A DNA stretch of 35,895 bases, from positions 1 to 35,895 of the IMG/VR virus record IMGVR_UViG_3300012954_000027. One strand, 5' to 3'. A model generated the notes under the pieces. That model was not told the DNA's origin. It worked only from the letters and a program-made list of their open reading frames with translations, and did no database searches. The position numbers and the translations under genes were made by a program. Each line of letters opens with the position of its first letter. Within the stretch, counting starts at the first letter, position 1. Positions 29,316-35,895 of the stretch are shown here, piece by piece. This DNA comes from a virus.

Positions 29316-30740
29316 ATGGCATTACCATCAGTAGACACACAAACAAACGACCAAACTCAATTAGCAATTGACAAGTTAGGTAAATCAATAATGGAAAAAG
29401 CATCCATGTCAATACAAGGTGCTACAAAGGCCATTATACCAAATATACCTAAAATGATCAATGAGTTAACAATGGATTTAGAGAAAGGTCCTATTACTAG
29501 TTTTGGCAGAGTTATAAAAAAACTAGAGTCTATGGTACAATCATTAGGTTTAGATTTAAGAGAATACAATCAAGACTTGGCTAAACTATTACAAGATAGA
29601 GAAGAAAAGGCCGTTAAATCAGAGGCAGCGGTACAAAGATTAAGAGAGCAAGGTGTTATTGCACGTGTTAATCAGACAACAAAAGAAGTCAAGATATTAT
29701 CTAAACATGAAATCAAACAAGAAGAAAAGGCCATAAAATTAAGAGAACAAAAAATAACAAAACTAGAATTACAATTAAAGAAAGACGCTCACAAACTACA
29801 AACACGTATGTTTGGTAAAGATGAAAATCAGGCGAATACAAAGAAAAAAATACAAGAAAATTCTGTTAAGTTAGAAGAACTAAAAGCACTTCAAGAACAA
29901 AAACAAACTGATATATCTACAGGCACTACTGCTGACACAGGTAGAAGTAAACCATTGCCAATGTTTGTAGAAGAATTAAAAGGTGCATTTATGGAACCAT
30001 TTGCAGCCATAGGTGAATCGTTTAATATGTTGAAAGATACAGGTAAAGGTTCTGCTGAACTAGTTAACTTCTTGACAGGTGGTATATTCTTAAAAGCATT
30101 TAAAGGACTAACAAGAGGTATCAAAGCAATTGGTGGTTTCTTTACATTGGCTAGATTAGCCCTAGTTGCTAAATTTGCATTGATTATAGGTGCTATTACA
30201 TTTGTTGCAGCTAAAATAAAATCTATTGTTGGTTTCTTTCAAAAGATACTTGATTGGTTTAGAAACTCACGTTTAGGTAAATTATTAGGTTTATCAAAAG
30301 AAACACCTGAAGAAAAAGCAGAGAGAGAATATCAATCAGAGAACTTTGGTCTTAATGATGGTTTTGATGAACTAGACAGCCATTTCAAAGGTACGCCAAA
30401 AGAAGAAATGCCAAAAGAAGATGTACCAAAGGCTGAAATGAAAAAAATGGACAGTACAGAGTCAACAACTATAGTACCTCAAAGTGATGGTGAAATTAAA
30501 GAAAAAGTTAAATCTTTCTTTAAAGGTTTATTTGAGAAAGCAACTAACATGAAAGACAAAGCTGTTGAGTTTGCTCAAGCACAAAAAGATAGCGCATTGA
30601 ACAATCAAACTGTAGTAATTAATAATGCACCAACCACTGTATCACAAAATCAATCAGGAACAGTTGTGTCAGGTTATGTAAATAATAAACCAGACGAAAC
30701 AATAATCAATACGTCAAGTAATAATTGGCGAGATATTTAA
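29316..30740 (+). CDS. 29: Tape measure protein, gp29-like
   Basis: A 474-residue protein with the tape-measure plan: an N-terminal helical region, a long charged coiled coil (about residues 95-195), hydrophobic helices near 250-310 (LARLALVAKFALIIGAITFV), then an acidic/Lys region and a beta-rich C-terminus. T4 gp29 (590 residues) measures the tail and joins the hub. The length here would set a shorter tail than T4 if it scales. It follows the G/GT-like genes, as in other long-tailed phages. Its TAA overlaps the gp4 stop on the opposite strand by four bases. Confidence 0.65.
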   Translation: MALPSVDTQTNDQTQLAIDKLGKSIMEKASMSIQGATKAIIPNIPKMINELTMDLEKGPITSFGRVIKKLESMVQSLGLDLREYNQDLAKLLQDREEKAVKSEAAVQRLREQGVIARVNQTTKEVKILSKHEIKQEEKAIKLREQKITKLELQLKKDAHKLQTRMFGKDENQANTKKKIQENSVKLEELKALQEQKQTDISTGTTADTGRSKPLPMFVEELKGAFMEPFAAIGESFNMLKDTGKGSAELVNFLTGGIFLKAFKGLTRGIKAIGGFFTLARLALVAKFALIIGAITFVAAKIKSIVGFFQKILDWFRNSRLGKLLGLSKETPEEKAEREYQSENFGLNDGFDELDSHFKGTPKEEMPKEDVPKAEMKKMDSTESTTIVPQSDGEIKEKVKSFFKGLFEKATNMKDKAVEFAQAQKDSALNNQTVVINNAPTTVSQNQSGTVVSGYVNNKPDETIINTSSNNWRDI

Positions 30741-31165
30741 GATAAATCTTTTTCAGTTATAATTTTAAATTCAGCACCATTGTCTTTACAATATTTGGTA
30801 GCGGCTTGCCATTTAGCTTTATTTCGTATATACTCAAAACTCTCACGCATATATGATCTAGTCTTGCGACCAGTTGGTTTCTTTGGTGGCACACATTGAC
30901 GTGATGGTTTAATCTCAATCAATAGTTTTTTACCTTGTTTTGTTCTTACAATGAAGTCTGGAAAATATCTATGCCATTTATTGTCAATAGGACTATAGTA
31001 CCGTATTGGTAACTCCTCACTTGCCCAATGGTCTATATCTGGATTTTTGTCTAGGTACACCATCATACGTCTTTCTAGTAAAGAACGATAAATAATATTA
31101 GTTGGATCGCCAACGTACTTACTAGGGTTGGCAGGTGTATATTTTCCCTTAAAAGATTTCTTCAT
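30737..31165 (-). CDS. 4: Head completion nuclease gp4
   Basis: A 142-residue protein on the minus strand, close to T4 gp4 (150). It has KYVGDPTNIIYRSLLERRMM, then YLDKNPDIDHWASEELPI and HRYFPDFIVRTKQGKKLLIEIK, where PDF and EIK are the TnsA-like nuclease acids and Lys. In T4, gp4 (also called 50/65) finishes the head before tail joining. The start at ATG 31165 gives the family N-terminus; the in-frame ATG at 31240 would reach across the late promoter. It is the only minus-strand gene in the window. Confidence 0.83.
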   Translation of the reverse strand: MKKSFKGKYTPANPSKYVGDPTNIIYRSLLERRMMVYLDKNPDIDHWASEELPIRYYSPIDNKWHRYFPDFIVRTKQGKKLLIEIKPSRQCVPPKKPTGRKTRSYMRESFEYIRNKAKWQAATKYCKDNGAEFKIITEKDLS

Positions 31166-31171
31166 AACTGT

Positions 31172-31179
31172 TATAAATA
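31172..31179 (+). promoter_or_regulatory. T4-type late promoter in a divergent intergenic palindrome
   Basis: An exact TATAAATA at 31172-31179, 26 bases before the ATG at 31206, in the 40-base gap between gp4 (minus) and the gp48-like gene (plus). The surrounding 24 bases (31171-31194) form a near-perfect palindrome around ATATAC-AA-GTATAT. On the minus strand a TATATATA gives a weaker late-type box that could serve gp4. Confidence 0.65.
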
Positions 31180-31205
31180 TACAAGTATATATAAAGGAAT
31201 TAAAT

Positions 31206-32363
31206 ATGGCTTGGACATCTAAAGTAGCAAACATAATCAAAGGTCAGATAGGAGCGGCTGTTGGTAGATCAATTGCCAGCAAGTTATCATTTGCTTCATC
31301 TGGTCAGACATCAAAAGTAGCGGCTAAACTATTAAACAAATCGCCGTTAGAGATAGGGTCAACAGGACCATTGACACATATGGAGTCAGTAAACAATCCA
31401 TATAATTATGGTACTGTATTTTATCCTGAAGAAACATCAAATCTAGGTGCTGGTCATTATGTTATATTTGATATAGTATCTCACAAGTCATCAAAATTTA
31501 AAACACAAACATTTAACAACGGTCAATTAACATCTGGTTCTAATAATCAGTTTGATAATTCCGATGTTAGTAATAGAATTTCAAATATAAAAAGAAAAGG
31601 TATCACATCATCATCAAGACTAAAATCTACATCAAGTGGTATTATGTCAAAAGTTGGTGATACACATAATTATATTTCAGACAGTATTATATTATATACA
31701 CCAGCAGAGGCAATGAAATTTAATTACAGTGCTAGTTATGAAGACGCACAAACAGGACTTGCAGGAGATTTAGGTGCTAGTATTGGTAGTATAATGAACG
31801 ATCCAGGTTTTTTAAACAAGATACAGGCTGCCGGCGAAGGCGCTGCTGGTCTTGGTAGAGAGTTAGGTAAGTCTGCTATATTTGCAGCTGCTAGTATTAT
31901 ACCAGGTTTTGAAAACAGTAGACAATTATTTGATAAGACATTAGGTCAGGCAAAGAACCCTAATTTAGAAACAATATTCCAATCAGTACCATTTAGACAG
32001 TTTAGTTTTCCTTTCTTATTTGCACCTAAAGACGAGAAAGAAAAAGATCAAGTACATAAAATTTTACAATTGTTTAGATTTCATATGTTGCCTGAGCAAC
32101 AAAATGCATTTGCTAAAGTTGGTTATTTTCATGTACCATCAGAGTTTCAAATAACATATATGTACAGAGAAAACGAGAACTCATATTTACCAAGAGTTAG
32201 CCGTTGTGTGTTAAAAGAATGTAATATTGATTACGCACCAGAGGGTGTTGTATCATCACTAATTGCAGACGAGAAAGGCGCACCACCAACTCTTATCAAA
32301 ATGGATTTAACATTTGGCGAGACAGAGATTATGACTAAACAAACTGTAGCGGAGGGTTTCTAA
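31206..32363 (+). CDS. 48: Baseplate tail tube cap, gp48-like
   Basis: A 385-residue protein. The start at 31206 (MAWTSKVANIIKGQIG) has an AAGGA ribosome site; a longer frame from 31128 would overlap gp4. The N-terminal part has GSTGPLTHMES, the middle has Gly/Ala-rich helices, and the C-terminal part has FRHF-type strands: FHVPSEFQITYMYRENENSY, RCVLKECNIDYAPEG and LIKMDLTFGETEIMTK. This C-terminal set is typical of T4 gp48/gp54 proteins. It is followed by gp53, as in T4-like phages. The number gp48 is preferred over gp54 on that synteny. Confidence 0.68.
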   Translation: MAWTSKVANIIKGQIGAAVGRSIASKLSFASSGQTSKVAAKLLNKSPLEIGSTGPLTHMESVNNPYNYGTVFYPEETSNLGAGHYVIFDIVSHKSSKFKTQTFNNGQLTSGSNNQFDNSDVSNRISNIKRKGITSSSRLKSTSSGIMSKVGDTHNYISDSIILYTPAEAMKFNYSASYEDAQTGLAGDLGASIGSIMNDPGFLNKIQAAGEGAAGLGRELGKSAIFAAASIIPGFENSRQLFDKTLGQAKNPNLETIFQSVPFRQFSFPFLFAPKDEKEKDQVHKILQLFRFHMLPEQQNAFAKVGYFHVPSEFQITYMYRENENSYLPRVSRCVLKECNIDYAPEGVVSSLIADEKGAPPTLIKMDLTFGETEIMTKQTVAEGF

Positions 32364-32364
32364 T

Positions 32365-32889
32365 ATGGCATACTTTGAAAACTTCCCTAAAGGCAGTTAT
32401 ACTAACGACAACTTAACATATAAACAAGTTACCGATTTATTCAGACGAGTCAAGATAAAAGAAAAGATAATTGACGAGGCAAGTCTATACCAAGAATACG
32501 ATGTACCTAATGGCGAGAGACCTGAAGATACATCAATGAAACATTTTGGTGATCCACAATATCATTGGGTAATATTAATGACAAACAAAAGTCAAGATGG
32601 TTTGTATGATTGGCCATTAGATTTCAGAGCATTTGAAACATTTATTGCAGACAAATATTCTAATCCAGATGATACACACCATTATGAGATTACACAAACA
32701 AGTGGACCAACATCATCAAACGACTATTCACATCTAATAGAATGTAATAGTACAGAGCCAGGTGCCGTATCTGTATCTAATAGACAACATGAAGAAAGAA
32801 TACAAGATAAAAAAAGAAAAATCAAATTAATAAATCCAGGTTTCTTACCTGTATTGCTAGAAGAATTTGATAAGTTGATGAATGAATAA
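32365..32889 (+). CDS. 53: Baseplate wedge protein gp53
   Basis: A 174-residue protein, near the 196 of T4 gp53. It has YFENFPKGSYT at the start, then FRRVKIKEKIID, PEDTSMKHFGDPQYHWVILM and LDFRAFETFI, the known gp53 blocks, and a C-terminal KLINPGFLPVLLEEF. In T4, gp53 sits in the inner wedge and helps join wedges around the hub. It is between gp48-like and gp27-like genes, a normal baseplate order in marine T4-like phages. Confidence 0.85.
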   Translation: MAYFENFPKGSYTNDNLTYKQVTDLFRRVKIKEKIIDEASLYQEYDVPNGERPEDTSMKHFGDPQYHWVILMTNKSQDGLYDWPLDFRAFETFIADKYSNPDDTHHYEITQTSGPTSSNDYSHLIECNSTEPGAVSVSNRQHEERIQDKKRKIKLINPGFLPVLLEEFDKLMNE

Positions 32890-32891
32890 TT

Positions 32892-34382
32892 ATGTACAAT
32901 CAAATCAATGCTGACACACTAACAAGCGCAGGCCAATTTGCCTTATCAGACATACAGTTAATATCTTATGTATCGGCAGAGGGTGGTAGTGAACCAAAGA
33001 AAGTTAGTGTAAGATCACAAGTAATAGAAGTAAACATTTATGAAGACCTATTTGGTAAAGGTCTTACAGGCAATGTAGTCATGGTAGACGGACAAAATAT
33101 TGCCAATCACTTACCATTAACAGGCTTTGAAAGAATAGAATTTAAACTAAACACGCCAGGTATATCAAAAGGTTTTGATTTCACATCGGTGACCGGCCAC
33201 CCTATGTACATCTATAAAATATCAGGTAGACAAGAACTATCTCCTCGTACACAAGGTTATGTTTTACATTTTGCCTCTAAAGAACTAATCACAAACGAGC
33301 AGAATAAACTTCATAGAGTATACACAGGTACAATTGACCAGATGGTGATGGATATTTTTAGAACTGATTTAAAATCTAATAAGACTTTGATACTAGAAGA
33401 AACCAAAGGCACAAGAAAATATGTTGCGACTGGTAAACGACCATTTGAATTTATATCCGAATTATCTAAATCTGCTGAGGCAGGTAGATATAATAATAGT
33501 GGTATGTTTTTCTATGAAGACAGCACAGGTTATAGATTAAGATCACTAGAGAATATGTTGGCGATTACAGACGGCGCTGCTAGACCAGCTGTTGCACGTT
33601 TTGAAAAGAAACCACGATCTGTAAAAGGTGGTAGTGGTATTACCAATATTATACAAGAAATGCAGACAGTGGATGGTTTCACAATAGAGAACCAGTTTGA
33701 TACAATAAAGAATTTAAGAAACGGTGTATATGCAAGTAGAACTATAGCCCATGATCTTATGAATAAAACGTTTATTAATTTTGATTACGATTACAATTTA
33801 GAGTTTAGTAAGAACTTTCACACTGAACACGATGGTAATGGTGGTAAATCAGATAATAAGTCAGTTGCACCATTAATGAATTACGAAGGCAAACAATTTA
33901 GTGATTTCGCAGAAACAGTATTATATCTACAGTCTACAACAACCAAGATACACAACGATATAGAAGACGAGCCAAAGGGTACAAATACAGCAAAAAGATT
34001 AAGTCAGAGATTGGCCTTTGCCGCTATGCAGGTATCATTGAACGCAAGAGGTTTTACTGGCCTCTCATGTGGTGATGTAGTTGCACTAGAGATTCCGTCA
34101 TATGAACCAGCAGGAGTAGATAACCCATTAGACCACGATCCATATATGTCTGGACGCTACCTGGTTAAGTCCATACGACACAAAATAGATACTTCTAAAG
34201 ATATGCACACAATGGCCATATCCTGTATGAAGGACGCCGTTAGGGTCGCATATCCTGAAGAAAACAACGATACCTTTACAGGAAGAGAAAACAGCGAGGC
34301 CACCAACATATTACAATACGAATTAGACGATACACTTATTACCGAGGCAAGTGGAGGAAATAACGATGGTATTCTCTCATAA
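32892..34382 (+). CDS. 27: Baseplate hub protein, gp27-like
   Basis: A 496-residue protein, longer than T4 gp27 (391). It starts with an opening similar to tail hub proteins (LISYVSAEGG, VNIYEDLFGKGLTGNVVMVD), has tube-like beta strands in the middle, and an end with GLSCGDVVALEIPSYE and GRYLVKSIRHKIDTSK, typical of the hub OB-fold-like end. In T4 the gp27 ring holds gp5; gp5 is indeed the next large gene. The last 25 codons are acidic. It ends inside a short hairpin. The call is by order and fold-like pattern. Confidence 0.72.
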   Translation: MYNQINADTLTSAGQFALSDIQLISYVSAEGGSEPKKVSVRSQVIEVNIYEDLFGKGLTGNVVMVDGQNIANHLPLTGFERIEFKLNTPGISKGFDFTSVTGHPMYIYKISGRQELSPRTQGYVLHFASKELITNEQNKLHRVYTGTIDQMVMDIFRTDLKSNKTLILEETKGTRKYVATGKRPFEFISELSKSAEAGRYNNSGMFFYEDSTGYRLRSLENMLAITDGAARPAVARFEKKPRSVKGGSGITNIIQEMQTVDGFTIENQFDTIKNLRNGVYASRTIAHDLMNKTFINFDYDYNLEFSKNFHTEHDGNGGKSDNKSVAPLMNYEGKQFSDFAETVLYLQSTTTKIHNDIEDEPKGTNTAKRLSQRLAFAAMQVSLNARGFTGLSCGDVVALEIPSYEPAGVDNPLDHDPYMSGRYLVKSIRHKIDTSKDMHTMAISCMKDAVRVAYPEENNDTFTGRENSEATNILQYELDDTLITEASGGNNDGILS

Positions 34383-34393
34383 TTTCAGAGAAT
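34371..34393 (+). terminator. Weak hairpin across the gp27-like stop codon
   Basis: ATTCTCT (34371-34377), a nine-base loop containing the TAA, and AGAGAAT (34387-34393). TTTT follows at 34401. It could be a weak terminator or modulate translation of the downstream gene. Between it and the putative gene at 34516 I see only a GC-rich patch (34403-34424) and AT-rich -10-like sequence. Confidence 0.4.
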
Positions 34394-34515
34394 CTCCGAG
34401 TTTTCCGACCGCTCCGCTCGCTTTGACGATAGATATAAACAATGGCCATAGCAATGGCCGACAGAGAGAAAACACTGTAAAAGGTATAATATAGATAAGA
34501 AACATACAGAATACA

Positions 34516-34785
34516 ATGTACAATAAAGAGAACAACCCTTATAGACACATAGATACAATGCTCAAGGCGGCCTTTGAGAATATATCACATTATATCAGAG
34601 AAGGCAACAACATAGTGGTAAGCAGAGTTAAAGTCATGCTAGCGCATGCCTGGTCTATAGGAAATGGCCTTATCAGTACAATAAATAGACATACGCAGAG
34701 ATTGGAAGACATATATTGTAAATGTAGTCTATGCCAGCGTTATAATGGCCTCTTGCGTACAAAGGAGAGAAATAGGCAAAAATAA
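34516..34785 (+). CDS. Putative small protein (uncertain gene)
   Basis: An 89-residue frame in the 450-base gap between gp27-like and gp5. It is basic, has helical parts (YRHIDTMLKAAFENISHYI, then HAWSIGNGLISTINRHTQR) and a Cys cluster in YCKCSLCQRY. No ribosome site precedes the ATG, but a TATAATATA sequence lies about 25 bases upstream. It shares the GGCC-rich composition of gp5. It may be real or a chance frame. Its stop overlaps a 15-codon frame before gp5. Confidence 0.35.
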   Translation: MYNKENNPYRHIDTMLKAAFENISHYIREGNNIVVSRVKVMLAHAWSIGNGLISTINRHTQRLEDIYCKCSLCQRYNGLLRTKERNRQK

Positions 34786-34836
34786 TGGATTGTGTTGTAA
34801 TTAAAAAAGAACATATATCGGAAAAAATTTAGAACA

Positions 34837-35895
34837 ATGGCAAACTTTATAGGAAAGAATACAGACTTTACATGGTTTTCAGGTGTAGTAGAAGACAGAA
34901 TGGATCCTCTCTTTGCAGGCCGTTTACGTGTTCGTTGTTTAGGTTTTCATACAGACAATAAGAGTGAATTACCTACGGCCGATTTACCATGGGCAATTTG
35001 TATTATGGGTAATGGGTCACCAGGAATTTCAGGCCTTGGCCATTCTCCTAGTTTTCTTGTTGAAGGCAGTTGGGTATGGGGATATTTTCGTGACAGCACT
35101 GGCCACCAGGAGCCAATCATAGTTGGCAGTTTACCAGGCAAGCCGATTGGTTACGGTAATCCTGACAGTGGCTTCTACGACCCACACAGACGAAGTGATG
35201 ACGAGGAAGAGGAAGACTATAAGAAATCGGTATACCCACGTGAGATCAATGAGGTAGATACCAATAGGTTGGCCGTCAATGATGAAAAGAAAGAGCACAC
35301 TTCGTTAACTACACGTAAGGCCGACAGAGAATTAAATCTAAACATACCAACGGCAGACTTTGACGAAGTGACAGCGGCCGATGGATCAACTATAATCGCC
35401 AGTGATTCGGATACCTGGTCACAGCCAAGTATACCTTACTCGGCCATTTACCCATATAACCACGTGTTTGAGAGTGAACAAGGCCACATTAAGGAATATG
35501 ACGACAGTTGGGAGTTTGATGAGTACACCGGCCAATACCATTACTATACACGAATACACGAAAGACACAAGAGTGGTACAGGTTATGAAATAGATAACAG
35601 TGGTAATATTGTAAAGAAAGTGGTGGCCTCCTCTTACGAATTAATAGACAATGACCATTACGTAAACATCAAACAAGATTCAGATATTACTATTAATGGC
35701 CGTCATAAGATATTCATTAACAAAGATGGCTTTGAAAACAACCACTATGACATACACGTAGGTGCCAATGCAAATATTAATATACAAGTAGACACAGGCG
35801 ATATCAATATGGTTACCAAAGGTGGCCGTATTAATGTAAATGCAGGTGGCGATTACAATGTTAAAGTAGGTGGTAATTATACAATAAGTGTAGAT
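34837..35895 (+). CDS. 5: Baseplate hub protein gp5 (3' truncated by the window)
   Basis: The frame is open from ATG 34837 to the window end (353 codons). It starts FIGKNTDFTWFSGVVEDRMD and LFAGRLRVRCLGFHTDN, the OB-fold of gp5/VgrG hub proteins, with PWAICIMGNGSPG and WVWGYFRDSTGHQEPIIVGS. A Glu/Asp-rich linker follows (DDEEEEDYKK), and then Gly/Asn/Val-rich short repeats (GANANINIQVDTGDINMV, then RINVNAGGDYNVKVGG) that begin the beta-helix needle. The T4 lysozyme domain is missing between OB-fold and needle. It follows the gp27-like gene, as in T4. Confidence 0.87.
   Translation, partial: MANFIGKNTDFTWFSGVVEDRMDPLFAGRLRVRCLGFHTDNKSELPTADLPWAICIMGNGSPGISGLGHSPSFLVEGSWVWGYFRDSTGHQEPIIVGSLPGKPIGYGNPDSGFYDPHRRSDDEEEEDYKKSVYPREINEVDTNRLAVNDEKKEHTSLTTRKADRELNLNIPTADFDEVTAADGSTIIASDSDTWSQPSIPYSAIYPYNHVFESEQGHIKEYDDSWEFDEYTGQYHYYTRIHERHKSGTGYEIDNSGNIVKKVVASSYELIDNDHYVNIKQDSDITINGRHKIFINKDGFENNHYDIHVGANANINIQVDTGDINMVTKGGRINVNAGGDYNVKVGGNYTISVD

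Larger units (their letters stand above)
34441..35895 (+). other. GGCC-enriched segment over the gp5 region
   Basis: By eye about 19 GGCC sites fall in 1455 bases, against roughly 45 in the 34.4 kb before it. They occur in both GGC-C and G-GCC reading phases in gp5, and also in the region before gp5, so codon choice alone does not explain them. The base composition here is less AT-rich than elsewhere. The cause is not known. Confidence 0.55.

Noticed and set aside
34785-34832. A 15-codon frame directly before gp5
   Set aside because: Too short to support as a gene; it could be a leader peptide, but nothing shows that.
1-35895. CRISPR arrays, tRNA genes, insertion sequences and attachment sites
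   Set aside because: Looked for regular repeats, cloverleaf arms and transposase motifs; none was seen.

Overview
The window is a contiguous piece of a T4-like myovirus genome. The DNA is AT-rich, genes are packed with ATGA or TAATG overlaps, and all but one run on the + strand. Recognisable T4-type core genes are RNase H, gp33, gp59, gp32, gp26, gp51, a gp29-like tape measure, gp4, a gp48-like tube cap, gp53, a gp27-like hub and gp5. The small-gene content, a 17-kDa-antigen-like lipoprotein of alphaproteobacterial type and many host-type sigma70 promoters suggest a marine phage of an alphaproteobacterium, most simply a SAR11 pelagiphage. The host is an inference.

Layout. (1) 1-525: the end of a RuvC-like resolvase. 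(2) 506-5244: a translationally coupled surface-glycan module with three GT-A glycosyltransferases, two tandem paralogous glycan proteins, an SGNH hydrolase and a membrane protein. (3) 5383-11970: promoter-led blocks of small genes. They include a DUF3310 protein, a run of exported or lipoprotein genes at 8065-10515, a glutaredoxin and a DNA-binding-like protein. (4) 11967-18232: RNase H, a conserved phage protein, a SprT-like metalloprotease, a probable lysis group (anchored glucosaminidase, membrane coiled-coil protein, tiny lipoprotein) and more small genes. (5) 18232-21604: a 7Fe ferredoxin, SufE, an FmdB-like protein, an M15 peptidase, a PP-loop ATPase with a zinc-type Cys tetrad and a PD-(D/E)XK exonuclease. 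(6) 21936-26508: gp33, gp59, an inserted block with a secreted beta-lactamase-fold hydrolase, then gp32 and a strong terminator. (7) 26578-35895: late tail and baseplate genes, with gp4 on the opposite strand. The last gene, gp5, runs off the window.

Regulation is readable. Nine sites share TTG(A/C)C(A/T), an exact 17-bp spacer and a TATATT-like -10. They head the small-gene blocks. TATAAATA late promoters precede gp32 and tail genes, matching the presence of the late coactivator gp33. Several promoters lie so close to the start codon that the mRNAs should be leaderless.

The most notable signal is in gp26. A T_TTT_TTC slippery heptamer sits six bases before a GC-rich stem spanning the gp26 stop codon. 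The -1 frame from there runs straight through the gp51 reading frame. With a tube-like gene upstream and a tape measure downstream, this reproduces the lambda G/GT tail-chaperone arrangement. Other candidates are the ferredoxin/SufE/PP-loop sulfur cassette, the envelope-protein cassette, the serine hydrolase between 59 and 32, and a striking GGCC enrichment over the last 1.5 kb.
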